Part shown: piece by piece, positions 43,477 to 53,277 of the stretch | Numbering within the stretch: position 1 is the first letter of the stretch | Layout: the number at the start of each line of letters is the position of its first letter | Made by a program: the position numbers and the translations under genes | DNA from: Mesostigma viride | Lineage: Eukaryota; Streptophyta; Mesostigmatophyceae; Mesostigmatales; Mesostigmataceae | Direction of reading: 5' to 3' | DNA: 64,000 bases | Assembly (NCBI GenBank): GCA_009746045.1 | Contig: RPFO01000026.1 | Location: 69,501-133,500 of the forward strand | Notes under the pieces: generated by a model | Database searches by the model: none | What the model saw: only the letters and a program-made list of their open reading frames with translations | What the model was told of the DNA's origin: nothing

Positions 43477-43481
43477 ATAAG

Positions 43482-44481
43482 CATCTTGAACTGTGAGAGC
43501 ATCGCGTCCCAGTCATACCCGCAAACCTTGGCGGAACTGATGGACCGAGTGCGTCGCAAGCTGGTGCCCCCAGATGCTACACTCCACGAGCGGATGGCCT
43601 TCAGCAAGCTGCGCCAGGGGACCACCCCATATCGCGAGTTTCTGTCTAAGTTCGAGTCCAGCGCCGCCTACCTGGCTGACATGACCTGGTACGAGTACAA
43701 GAGCAGGTTCATCGAGGCACTCTGCCCTGAGCTGCAGGACGAGGTATTCAAGCACTATGCTGATGTCCCTTGGGAAGAGTGGGACATCTTGAATATCCAG
43801 AGGTATCTCCTAGAGGTGGCCGACGTAGTGGCTCGCGGGCGTGCACCCTCAGTGCGCCGTTTCTTCAGACCTGCTCCCCCGCGACGGGTGAATCAGATGT
43901 ACTCCACTGATTTCGCCGGCGAGGAGGAGGACGAGTACCTCGACGACCCTGACGAGGGCTACACTGACCATGGCGTCAACGCGATCGACGCTAGCAAGGC
44001 GCGCTGCTTCATGTGCAGCGAGGTGGGGCACCTCAAGCGCGACTGCCCCAAGCTCCGGGGCAAGAACGCCAGTCGTGGGACAGGAGAAGGGACACCCAGT
44101 GTTCGTTTCTCCGGCCCGGCCTTCGGCAGCCGCCCCGACTCCTCCGGTCCTCGGGACCGACCCCGCAACGCGGGTGAGCGTGCGGCTCGCCTGCAGCACG
44201 CCAGACAGGTCCCGACGCAGTACCAGCAGCCGCGACCACCCGCGACCAGCTCTACCAAGGGTGTGTTGCGTGCGGTCAACGAGATGGAGGCGCGGCGACA
44301 GTCCTCCTCTTCCGGCCAAACGCAGGCAGTGGCTGGCTACGAGTATGACGACGAGGAGGGGGCTGACGAAGAGGAGGAGGGGGGGAAGAGGGCGGGTGGT
44401 CGGGCGAGGCGGCCTCCCGTCCCACCGCTCCTCGGGAGTAGTAGCCCTGCCCATGGGCTTGGGTCCCGGGGTAGGGGATAG
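43482..44481 (+). pseudogene. Gypsy Gag, C-terminal part with CCHC knuckle
   Basis: Continues the Gag frame after the inner Copia insertion (ISILNCESIASQ). It has a capsid-type region (LRQGTTPYREFLSKFESSAA, YEYKSRFIEALCPELQ), then a zinc knuckle CFMCSEVGHLKRDC (Cx2Cx4Hx4C), then an acidic/Gly-rich tail. The stop at 44479-44481 overlaps the pol frame, which is +1 relative to gag, by about 500 nt. Confidence 0.9.
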
Positions 44482-47458
44482 GGTAGAAAAATCAGATGGT
44501 AGCCCAGACGCGGAGTCAACTAGAGTAGAGGTAGACGTCAATAACGTGGCCGCAGACGCGTCCACCCAACCGGCGGCGCGTGCATCTCAAGGAGATTCGC
44601 GGCATCTGTTTCTTTTCAGCGGAGGGTTACTGGTCCCTCCCACCGTCCTTGATCCGTATTTGAAGGAGAAAACGATCATGGACGTGAAGTTCCTGGTCGA
44701 CACCGGCGCCTCCACGTCCTTCATCAACGAGGCCCTGGTGCGTCGGCTGGGCCTGGTACCCCGGCCTCACACCACGGCAGTATATGTCACCTACTCAGAC
44801 GGTCGGCGACACCAATCGCCGGGCCTAGCAGACATCAAGGGTGTGCTGCAGGGCACGCCGGTGGACCTGGTGGCGACTATTGCGCCGCTGGGCGCTGCCG
44901 ACATCATCATTGGAGTGGACTGGCTGGACAAGCAGGATGTGGACATCAGTGTGCGCCGGCGGGTAGTTTGGTTTCCGGATGGTTCATTCTGGTGCCCAGA
45001 CAGCGAGTATAGGGCACAGGCCGCGGAGGTCCATAACATTACACACGAGCGCTCGGCGGACGGGCCTCGACCAGCGTCCCAGATCCTGATGAGTAGCAAG
45101 ACGCTGGCGCGCCAGCTCCGGAAGGGCAAGGAGTACGCGATGTATCGCATAGACCTGGACAGCACTCAGGCTCTGCTTAACGAGATTGGTGCCGGATTCA
45201 CACCGGACGAGCTGGCGCGGTTCAATGCCGTCCTGGAGAAGCGCACTACCCTTTTTGCGGATCGCACCCCCCAGTTCCCTCCCAATCGATCGGTGTTACA
45301 TCGTGTCCAGCTCCAGGAGGGTTCCGGGCCTACCGTGTCTCCCATGTACCGCATGGGCCCAGTCGAGCTGGTGGAGCTCAAGAAGATCCTCATTTCACTG
45401 CTCGACGCTGGGCTCATTGAACCCAGCAACAGCCCCTTCTCAGCGGGCGTGCTGCTCGTTCCCAAGCCAGGAGGCAAGTGGCGTCTGGTGACGGATTACC
45501 GGAAGCTGAACGCCATCACCGTCAAGTCCCGGTATCCTCTACCGCGGATCGACGACATCTTCAACCGTGTCCAGGGGGCCACGTGTTTCACCGTCATCGA
45601 CTGTGCGGACGGGTTTTGGCAGCTGCGCATCGCGCCAGAAGACTGCCACAAGACCGCGTTCGCTACGCCCTTCGGTCACTATCAGTTTCGGGTGGCGGCA
45701 ATGGGGCTGTGCAATTCGCCTGCGTCCTTCCAGATGCTGATGAATGACATCCTCCGTCCGGTGATGGGCACAGCCCACTTGCCGCAGGTCTCCCAGGACC
45801 TGGCGGACCCGCAGAAGGGGGCGCGCCCGCCCTGGACCTACAAGCGCACGTGCGCGCTGGCGTATCTGGACGACATCCTGGTGTACTCCAAGACGTTCGA
45901 GGAGCACCTAGAGGATGTGGACGCCGTGCTGCAGATCATGGAGGATGAGCACCTTTCGGCGCGGAAGGCCAAGGTGCGCGCCGGCCGCTGCGTGCCGTTT
46001 CTGGGCCATACCTTGTCCGCGGACGGCATCGCGACCGACCCTGAGAAGATCGAGTCCGTCCAGCAATGGCCTGTCCCTACGGACGTGAAAGGGGTGCGCA
46101 GCTTCCTGGGATTGGCATCTTACTACCGACGGTTCATCCCGCGGTTTGCCACCATCGCCGCCCCGATCAACGCTCTTCTCAAGAAGGGTACCCCGTTCCT
46201 TTGGGCTGAGCAGTGCCAACAGGCTTTTGAGGCGCTTAAGCGCCACCTCACCACAGCGCCAGTCCTTATCCTGCCGGACCCGGCCCTTCCTTTCGTCGTG
46301 GCTACGGACGCCAGCAAGGTGGCCATCGGGGGTGTCCTCCTGCAGGACCAAGGCAAGGGTCTTCAGCCCATCGAGTATATCTCACGCACAATGATTCCGG
46401 CGGAGCGGAATTACCCAGTGCATCAGCAGGAGCTTCTGGCAGTAGTCTACAGCTGCCACACGTGGCGTCATCATCTTCTGGGGGCCCAGTTTTCGGTGGC
46501 CATTAGTGAGCAGGGGGATCTCGACCCCCACCGCCTGGTGATCCACACCGACCACCGGCCGCTCACCCACCTCCTGGTGCAGCCCAACCTGACGCCCCGC
46601 CAAGCGCGGTGGATGGAGTACTTGTCACAGTTTGCGCCATTCAAGATCCAATACGTCAAGGGCGCGGACAACGTGGTGCCAGACGCCCTTTCGCGACGGG
46701 CGGACTATTGGTTCTACGAGGACATGGATGTGCTTCATACCACTTGCGTACCAGTGGCCGCCCCGGGGACCGCCTACGGCGCGGAGCCACGGTCTCCCCG
46801 GGCCCGCCACCTGTTTCATCTGGGACACACCACCAGCGATGACTTGTCACCTCTCTTGGAGGAGACGAGTGCCCACGAGGACGTGGACGCCCCCGGGGAG
46901 GGGGAGGGATCGCATACGCGCATGCCCCTTAGCCATGTGGTGCCGCCCCAGGGAATTTTTCAGCTTCAGCCGATCGGCCCGCCCACAGTCTTCTCCGAAT
47001 TCGTCAACCAGGCGAGCGCGGAGACAGACCCGGCCGCGGACGCGTTCACAGTCACGTCGGACCTGGAGACGATGATCAGTCGTTTCACGGTCACGGAGGA
47101 AGCGGCGCTTGAAGCCATCCGGGCGCATCCCCAGCAGATGGGTGCCTACCCTTGCAAGTTCCAGGATGGACGCCTGTTCGTGAGTGTCCAGCCGGAGGAA
47201 TGGCGGCTGTATGTCCCGGAGCTTTGTAGGGCCGCCTTGCTTCACGAGCTCCACGATTCGCTTCTAGGCGGACATCAAGGAAGCCACCGTCTTTATCCTC
47301 GGGCCCGCAAACATTTCTACTGGCCAGGGATGAAGGAGTATATTGAGACATATGTGCGCCAGTGCCCCTCGTGCCAGATCATGAAGTCCAGGAACACGGG
47401 CTCGCAAGCCGTCCCAAGACGTTACCTGATCCGATGGGTCCTTGGGATTCTATCATGA
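43970..47458 (+). CDS. Gypsy Pol: PR, RT, RNase H, IN zinc finger
   Basis: Open for 1162 codons. The first about 170 overlap gag and are probably not translated as such. Protease: FLVDTGASTSFINEAL (about 44690) and IIIGVDWLDKQ. RT: LVTDYRKLNAITVK, ATCFTVIDCADGFWQL, AMGLCNSPASFQ, and catalytic AYLDDILVYSKT (about 45860). About 25 extra residues lie between MNDILRPVM and the YLDD box compared with usual Gypsy RTs. RNase H: VVATDASKVAIGG, HQQELLAVVYS, IHTDHRPLTHL, and a GADNVVPDALSRR end. IN H2C2: HELHDSLLGGHQG...CPSCQ. The frame is lost near 47400 and integrase continues in another frame. Confidence 0.92.
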   Translation: MASTRSTLARRAASCAARWGTSSATAPSSGARTPVVGQEKGHPVFVSPARPSAAAPTPPVLGTDPATRVSVRLACSTPDRSRRSTSSRDHPRPALPRVCCVRSTRWRRGDSPPLPAKRRQWLATSMTTRRGLTKRRRGGRGRVVGRGGLPSHRSSGVVALPMGLGPGVGDRVEKSDGSPDAESTRVEVDVNNVAADASTQPAARASQGDSRHLFLFSGGLLVPPTVLDPYLKEKTIMDVKFLVDTGASTSFINEALVRRLGLVPRPHTTAVYVTYSDGRRHQSPGLADIKGVLQGTPVDLVATIAPLGAADIIIGVDWLDKQDVDISVRRRVVWFPDGSFWCPDSEYRAQAAEVHNITHERSADGPRPASQILMSSKTLARQLRKGKEYAMYRIDLDSTQALLNEIGAGFTPDELARFNAVLEKRTTLFADRTPQFPPNRSVLHRVQLQEGSGPTVSPMYRMGPVELVELKKILISLLDAGLIEPSNSPFSAGVLLVPKPGGKWRLVTDYRKLNAITVKSRYPLPRIDDIFNRVQGATCFTVIDCADGFWQLRIAPEDCHKTAFATPFGHYQFRVAAMGLCNSPASFQMLMNDILRPVMGTAHLPQVSQDLADPQKGARPPWTYKRTCALAYLDDILVYSKTFEEHLEDVDAVLQIMEDEHLSARKAKVRAGRCVPFLGHTLSADGIATDPEKIESVQQWPVPTDVKGVRSFLGLASYYRRFIPRFATIAAPINALLKKGTPFLWAEQCQQAFEALKRHLTTAPVLILPDPALPFVVATDASKVAIGGVLLQDQGKGLQPIEYISRTMIPAERNYPVHQQELLAVVYSCHTWRHHLLGAQFSVAISEQGDLDPHRLVIHTDHRPLTHLLVQPNLTPRQARWMEYLSQFAPFKIQYVKGADNVVPDALSRRADYWFYEDMDVLHTTCVPVAAPGTAYGAEPRSPRARHLFHLGHTTSDDLSPLLEETSAHEDVDAPGEGEGSHTRMPLSHVVPPQGIFQLQPIGPPTVFSEFVNQASAETDPAADAFTVTSDLETMISRFTVTEEAALEAIRAHPQQMGAYPCKFQDGRLFVSVQPEEWRLYVPELCRAALLHELHDSLLGGHQGSHRLYPRARKHFYWPGMKEYIETYVRQCPSCQIMKSRNTGSQAVPRRYLIRWVLGILS

Positions 47459-48766
47459 TGGACTTCATCGGCCCGTTCAAGAAGGCGAAGAGCGGCAACA
47501 GCATGGTCCTGGTGTTCGTGGACCGCCTGACGCGCATGTGTCACTTGGCCCCGTGTCCGGCCGACCTCACTGCGGAGGAGTGCGCCAAGATATACCTGAC
47601 GCACGTGTTCCGGTTCCACGGGCTCAGCCGACAGTTCATCTCCGACCGCGACAAGCTCTTCACGGCCAAATTCTGGCAGGAGTTTTTCGAACGGCTGGGC
47701 ACCAAGGTGTCGCTGGGCACGGCCTACCACAGTTCGTCGTCACATCTGGTGGAGCGGTTGAACCGCACAGTGCAAGAGACCATGCGACACTACACCGACG
47801 CGGTGGGCAGCAATTGGGAGGAACTTCTGGGCTTGGTGGAGTTCTCCCTGAACAATGCCCCCCAGGCCGCCCACGGATTTACCCCCTTTTTCCTCAACTC
47901 TGGCAGGCACCCTCTCACGCCTCCCGACTTGCTTATGAGCCCCGGACTGGGAGAGGATCAGGTCAAGCTGGACACACGCCAAGGGGTTGATCGCTTGCTG
48001 CAGCGGATGCACCAGGCTCATAACAGTGCAGTCCAGGGCTACCGCGCCGCGACCGAGCGGTATCTGGAGAGGACAGCCGGCAAGCGGGATAACCGGGCGC
48101 CGTCCATTGAAGTGGGCGATTGGGTCCTGGTAGAGGGCCCACAGATCGGACGATTCTCACACAAGGTGGAGAAGTGTATGCGCGCGGGTCAGTATTCGTT
48201 ACGGCAGGCCCTGGATCGCATCGTGGCAATGGATGACGAAGACCAGAATGATGGGAGCGAGGATGACGACTCCGATTCTGATGACTACCCTCCACGCCCT
48301 CTTCCTCGTCCTCCTCCAAGGGATCCACCTTCTGGGGGCTCCTTGGAGGGCGGCGCAGGACATCGTCCTGTGACGCGTTTCGAGGCGCCACCGCCGGCGA
48401 CGGGCTGGGGGCGCCCACCCGGGCGCGGGTCTCGCCCGCGGTCCACGGGTTGGGGCGGGGGCAGTCAACCAGATTCTCGGCGTGCTCCGGAACGACCTGC
48501 ACGTCGGCGCTCGCCCTCACCGTCCTCGCGCTCGCGTTCCCGTTCGGACTCGGGAACGGAGGTACGCACTGCTCGTCGAGCGTCACCACCACCTCGTCGC
48601 CCGGCTGATCGTCACTGGGAGCGCACGTGGGGGTCGGCGGTGGAATTGGAGCGAGAGTCTCGGCGACCGCGGTCGGAAACGACGGGAGCTGCTCCGGCTA
48701 GGACAGAACAGCCGGCCGGGGGCGAGCCCCCGGTTGTGGCCCCCTCAGGTCCTCCGACGGATGCGG
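47362..48766 (+). CDS. Gypsy integrase core and Arg/Ser-rich extension
   Basis: The core shows MMDFIGPFKKAK, ISDRDKLFTAKFW and HLVERLNRTVQETM, a DD35E arrangement by count. It is joined to the upstream zinc finger by a one-base shift between about 47385 and 47420. A GDWVLVEGP segment (about 48115) is the IN C-terminal beta-barrel, and no chromodomain is seen. The tail is acidic (NDGSEDDDSDSDD), then Pro/Arg/Ser-rich (RRSPSPSSRSRSRSDSG). The frame continues past the twin-palindrome insert into 49308-50374. Confidence 0.9.
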
Positions 48767-48972
48767 AGTTAGGTTAAAGAGTGCCGGAACCTTTTGCCGC
48801 CTGAGGCAAATCGGGCCGGAACACTATTTTGCCCGGAATAACCACTTCCGAGCACCCAAGTTAATTCGGCCGAATTAACTTGGGTGCTCGGAAGTGGTTA
48901 TTCCGGGCAAAATAGTGTTCCGGCCCGATTTGCCTCAGGCGGCAAAAGGTTCCGGCACTATTTAACCTAACT
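48767..48972. repeat. Left 206-bp palindrome
   Basis: Dyad centred on AATTCGG/CCGAATT. The only arm mismatch is at 48778 (G where T is expected). Arm segment reads GGGCCGGAACAC and its exact complement. Confidence 0.95.
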
Positions 48973-49096
48973 AAAACCTGGCCTCGTGGAGGGTGGGTTG
49001 AATATGAGACATCCGCCTGGGCCACTGAGCACGCACCACTAAATGCGCCGGAGCTGTCCGGATTCGAACCCCTGACCTCCAAGGTGCACAGGTTTT
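48973..49096 (-). other. tRNA T-arm-like spacer of twin-palindrome element
   Basis: On the minus strand it reads GGAGGTCAGGGGTTCGAATCC, which looks like a variable loop plus T-arm (B-box GGTTCGAATCC exact). No D-arm, anticodon arm or acceptor pairing could be found, so it is not a tRNA gene. Confidence 0.5.
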
Positions 49097-49302
49097 AGTT
49101 AGGTTAAATAGTGCCGGAACCTTTTGCCGCCTGAGGCAAATCGGTCCGTCACACTATTTTGCCCGGAATAACCACTTCCGAGCACCCAAGCTAATTCGGC
49201 CGAATTAACTTGGGTGCTCGGAAGTGGTTATTCCGGGCAAAATAGTGTGACGGACCGATTTGCCTCAGGCGGCAAAAGGTTCCGGCACTATTTAACCTAA
49301 CT
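49097..49302. repeat. Right 206-bp palindrome
   Basis: Same as the left copy except GGTCCGTCACAC in place of GGGCCGGAACAC, with matching changes on its other arm. One arm mismatch (AAGCTAATT/AATTAACTT). Confidence 0.95.
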
Positions 49303-50374
49303 TGCGGGCCAAGAGGAGCCTACCTTCCTTGTCTCCTTGGAACCACCGGAGCCTACCTTCCTAGTCTCCCTGGAACCACGTCCCCGGCCTGCACCAGCCG
49401 GCTCATCAATGCCACGTCCTGCGGAGGGACACATCCGGCCCACTTCGTCGGGTCGACCCTCGCACCCTTCCGCGGAGGAACCGTGCCTACACACCATGAC
49501 AGAGACGCGACCTCGGGTCGCGGAGGATCCCAGCGGAACGGGCATTCTGGTACCAGCGGAGCCCGTGATGCGTTTGGAAGCGCTCGTAGCTGCGGTACAA
49601 TCAGGACAGGACCTGATACAGCGCCTGATGGTCCAGCACGGTCGTCAAGGCGATCATTCTGCAGCCACCTCAGTGGGTTATGATGCGGCTTCCAGGGCTC
49701 CTGGGTCATCTCACGAGGAGTGGTCAGTGGGGGACTTCATACGGCCGGTACCGGGTAGAGCGGTGAGGCATGGTGGGCCAGGACCTCGCACGGAGAAGCT
49801 TTGTGTGACATTCGAGGGACCTCCGGCTTTTCAGGTTCCCCCGGGTACGCACCTACCTGCTCCTCTGGTGTTTCAAGCGGGTCCTTGGTTCGCTGTGGAT
49901 CGCGGGGCTTACTGGGAACAGGTAGAGATCACCTTTTTGCCCCAGGTTCCCCTGCCCCTGCCGCAACCCGACGACCCTCGTTTTCCCACTGCGGTGGGGC
50001 ATACTGTGCGGTTCGGGTCCGAAGACTGGTGGGATTGGCGATATCAGGTCGATGGGGTGGGGCACGTGGTGACGCCTCCCAAGGTGGCTCCAGCGGAGGG
50101 GCGTGCCTTTCTTAATCTGGTGGCGCCCGATATCGCAGGGGCCCGGACGGCGTCGATCAACGATGATCACGTGCGTACGGAGGTTTTCATGATGGGGGTG
50201 CACTTTGTTCGCGAGCACCGTTGTGGGGTGGTGGATCGGTCGGCGCTGACACTCCTGTTCACCCATCCCCAGTACCTCGCTGGGTTCCTGTCCATGTGGC
50301 CCAGAGGTTCGTGGGTGGAGCTGTCCAGGCTAGCTGGGCCGGCAGAAGGTGTCCCCCTACCAGGTGGCTTTTGA
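49303..50374 (+). CDS. Gypsy post-integrase 3' domain, unrecognised
   Basis: Continuation of the integrase frame after the palindrome insert. It opens with a tandem EPTFLVSLEPP / EPTFLVSLEPR duplication, then a Pro-rich stretch. A helical stretch follows (MRLEALVAAVQSGQDLIQRL). The globular part is rich in Trp and Phe (GPWFAVDRGAYWEQVEITF, GSEDWWDWRYQVDG, ALTLLFTHPQYLAGFLSMW). I recognise no chromodomain, envelope, dUTPase or methyltransferase motif. It has no transmembrane segment or signal peptide, so it is not envelope-like despite the position. Unknown function. Confidence 0.65.
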
Positions 50375-50707
50375 GTGTGACCTGTGTTCGCACCCCGGGA
50401 TGATGACTTCACAGATGACCCACGCGGGGCGTAGGGCTCTCACTGAAGTCCTGTCGCAGCGACGTGCCACTAGCGGCGGACGCTAGAGTGGTTAGAATAG
50501 TTTTTCGTGACGGATAGCGGATTGATCCAGTCACCATCAGAGTCTTACTACTACGTCAGAGTTGGTCCTGTGTATCAACTTCTAGAGGAACTGGCATTAC
50601 TGACCTGCGGGTGAACCGAGGTTGGGACATAGTACTCTTATAGTAGCGATGTTTTTCCAATCTAACTTGTACGGTAGGGACTACCGACCCCCGTGGGGGG
50701 GGAGGAG
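50375..50707 (+). other. Gypsy 3' UTR and polypurine tract
   Basis: No ORF. GTGGGGGGGGAGGAG at 50693-50707 directly precedes the 3' LTR and is the polypurine tract. Confidence 0.8.
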
Positions 50708-51291
50708 TGTTACGTCCCAGCCCTTTTGGTCGGACGTAACAATGGAATAAATTACTAAGGCTGTTTGGTCTATTGGACTTGGGTTTTATGGACCTTGGCT
50801 ATTGTGTGAATTGGACTAGTTATTTGGTCCTAGGTTGTCCTTTTAGGGGCCGGTGCTGTGGCGCCGCGCCAGTTCTGAGTCCGTCAGTAGTTCTAGGCGT
50901 GGATCCTATAGTTGAGGGTCGATGTCGGCCCGGATCCTACGTGGAATGAGTGACTCGGATTGTTCTAGGGAAATTGGCGTGTATCTGCGCCGCAACCAAC
51001 CTAGGTTAAATTGGTCCGAGGACGAGAGTCTCGTCCTCTTGGTTTAATGAATGATAAGTGCGAATACGCCTACACATTGAGCCCGGGGCAATTATCCATT
51101 TGTAATTGGTATTGCTAGCCAATATAAGTGTGTACTAATTAGCTTGGCATCAAGCCGTGATGCCAGATATCTCACGACTCACGTCGTGAAGCGCAACCTA
51201 CTTTAGGCTATCTTGAATTATTCCTAATTCCGGCAAGAAGGGTCTTTCGCTACGTAGCTCAGGCTAGGTGTGTCTGGGCAGGGACGTAACA
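50708..51291 (+). repeat. 3' LTR of Gypsy element
   Basis: 584 bp. One difference from the 5' LTR. Confidence 0.97.
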
Positions 51292-51296
51292 CTGCC

Positions 51297-52791
51297 CAAC
51301 CCCAAAAACCCTCAATACAAACCTCCTGTCACCCCTTCATGGGACGTGCCAGAGGGAGCCAAAAAGCTCAGATTAAAATTTGTTCTCAAACAAAAACCAC
51401 AAAAAGTGGGCTCCCCAATCTTCCATGCCAGACCATGTGTCACAGAATTAAAGGGGACATCCACACTGCCAAAAGGGGAAACCTACACACCTGGGCTGCA
51501 ACAAACCTCACTCAGGATCATGCTCTCCCTATTCCTCCACAACCTCAATGCAGGCCAAGACTATGTCTGCAAAGCCACTGATATTAAAAGGGCCTTCCTC
51601 AGGGGGGACCCAGAAAAGGCTGAATCTGTGTGGAAGGGGAAGGTGTACTGGGTAGACACCCCAGATGTGTGGAAAACCTACATTGATGAGCCCCACCTTA
51701 TCATTAACATTGGGGTGGAAGGGCTTGTCAGTGCCCCAAAAATTTTCAGAGACTCAGCAGAGGAAGTATTCAAAAAGCTCAAGGCCACGTATGATGACCT
51801 GGACCCATGCTTTTTTGTTGTACCCACCCCCTCTGGACTGCTGTTCTTTGTGTGGCATGGAGATGACCAACTCATTTGTGGGCCTAGAGCTGAGGTGGAA
51901 ACATTTATTCAGCAGGTCCAGGAATCATATGAGATTGGCAAACAGGTGGAATTGAGCACAACCCCCATCCAGTTCTGTGGCATCATGTTGCAGCTGCACA
52001 GGCAGCCAGATCAATGGGTCTGCTCTCTCTCTCCTCCTGCAGAATATATTCAAGATTGTCTAGATCTGCTGCATCACACCTGCCTCCCCTTACACATGTG
52101 TGCCACTGTTCAGGGCAAACTGGGGTGGTGGTCAGCCATCTGTGGGGCCCCCTTAGCTGTCATCAGCAGGGTCACCCATGATGTTCTAGTCAAAATAAAA
52201 TGCAGTCACATCAGGAAGTTGATCCATGACTGCCCCCCCCTCATCCTCCATGGCCTGAATCTGATGGAAGACATCCACATACACAGTGTCATGGACAGCT
52301 CCATGGAGAGCAGAACAATCAATCAGATGGGGGCACGGGAATCAGGGCTGTTTTTTCTCACCAACAGGTCAGATTACATGTCCCTCATGCACTTCCTAGT
52401 ACAGCAGGCTACACCGCAGAAAACCTGGCAGCAGCAACTCAGCTGAATGTCGTGCTGTGGTGTCTGCTGCATTGCATGCTCGTTCCCTGCAGCACATGCT
52501 CACCTGGCTACAAACCCAGGCAGGCAGCACATGCAATGTCATCTCACATCTCTATACTGACAGCTACTCTGTGATCAGTTTTCTAACCAAGAAATCTGTT
52601 TGTGCTGCTGTCCACACTGACCTGGATTGGGTGATCCTCAAACAGGAGGCAACCTACTTTTCCAGCTGGACTCATGTGGATGATGAGGACAACCCAGCAG
52701 ACGCTCTAACGAAGCTGCGGGATGCTGCTGGCCAACAGTACCAGCTCCTCTTTCAGAACATGAACCCCTATGATATCAGAGTCAGTGTTTG
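51297..52791 (+). CDS. Outer Copia-like Pol part 2: RT and RNase H
   Basis: Resumes the frame of 30715-32495 after the Gypsy insertion. RT: KKLRLKFVLKQKPQKVG, ARPCVTELKGT, ATDIKRAFLRGD (first Asp), GLVSAPKIFRDSAEE, and the FVWHGDDQLICG catalytic box. RNase H: SVMDSSMESR, AECRAVVSAAL, YTDSYSVISF, DEDNPADALTKL. A 4-base insertion relative to the minus-strand copy near 52387 pushes the frame out after MSLM, stopping at 52446. The remainder is in the frame 52457-52792. Otherwise very well preserved. Confidence 0.9.
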
Positions 52792-53145
52792 AATAAATGA
52801 CTGGCCATAGCTCAGTCCACAACCACCACACCCCCCTACCACAGCGATAGCTGCTGGGCGCCATAAAATTCAACACATTTGCTGTGGGGTGTGAGTGCTG
52901 GCTAGGTCAGATTTGTATCCATTTGCAGCTTGAGGACACAAGCTTTGTATCCACTTACGTAATGTGTGCTCCAATAACTGGCCAAACCAGCCAGCTGTGT
53001 ACACCTTATTTAATGTGCAATATAACACCTGGCCAGAACAGCCAGCTGTAACCAATCTGGCTCAACCAGCCATGTCTCTCTTGTACCCCTAATCAACTTA
53101 AAAACAATAACAATAATGTTGGGGGTGCAGACCTGCAAATAATAA
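52792..53145 (+). other. Outer Copia-like 3' UTR
   Basis: Homologous to 8935-9340 in reverse. No ORF. GGCCAG/CCAGCCAGCTG motifs recur at about 52980, 53030 and 53065. Confidence 0.8.
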
Positions 53146-53277
53146 AACAATAAGTAAGTAAGTACTTGCGTGTCATGCGCAAGGCATGCCACGGAGTACT
53201 ATGCTAATCTCATTAGAAAAATAATTACACAAAAGTTTAAACAAATATCGTCTGCATCATCCCCCAACCGTTAAGCA

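Larger units (their letters stand above)
48767..49302. mobile_element. Twin-palindrome element, TSD TGCGG
   Basis: Two 206-bp palindromes (48767-48972, 49097-49302), each of two 103-bp arms with one mismatch, flank a 124-bp spacer. TGCGG is at 48762-48766 and 49303-49307. Ends AGTTAGGTTAAA...TTTAACCTAACT. The spacer has inverted ends AAAACCTG...CAGGTTTT and contains GGATTCGAACCC, complementary to a tRNA T-arm. Removing the element and one TSD copy restores the Gypsy frame. Confidence 0.93.
32496..51291 (+). mobile_element. Ty3/Gypsy retrotransposon, TSD CTGCC
   Basis: 584-bp LTRs at 32496-33079 and 50708-51291 differ at one position (G at 32530 against A). CTGCC is duplicated at 32491-32495 and 51292-51296. 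LTR ends TGTTACGTCCC...GGGACGTAACA are 11-bp perfect inverted repeats. Contents: leader, viroplasmin-like ORF, gag, PR-RT-RNase H-IN, post-IN ORF, polypurine tract. Two later insertions break it: the inner Copia-like element in gag and the twin-palindrome element after IN. Order RT-RH-IN identifies Gypsy. Confidence 0.97.

Noticed and set aside
47740-48592. Minus-strand ORFs across the integrase region
   Set aside because: Antisense shadows of GC-rich coding sequence.
49303-50374. Envelope gene of the Gypsy element
   Set aside because: The position fits, but there is no signal peptide, transmembrane helix or furin-like site, and the frame is continuous with integrase.
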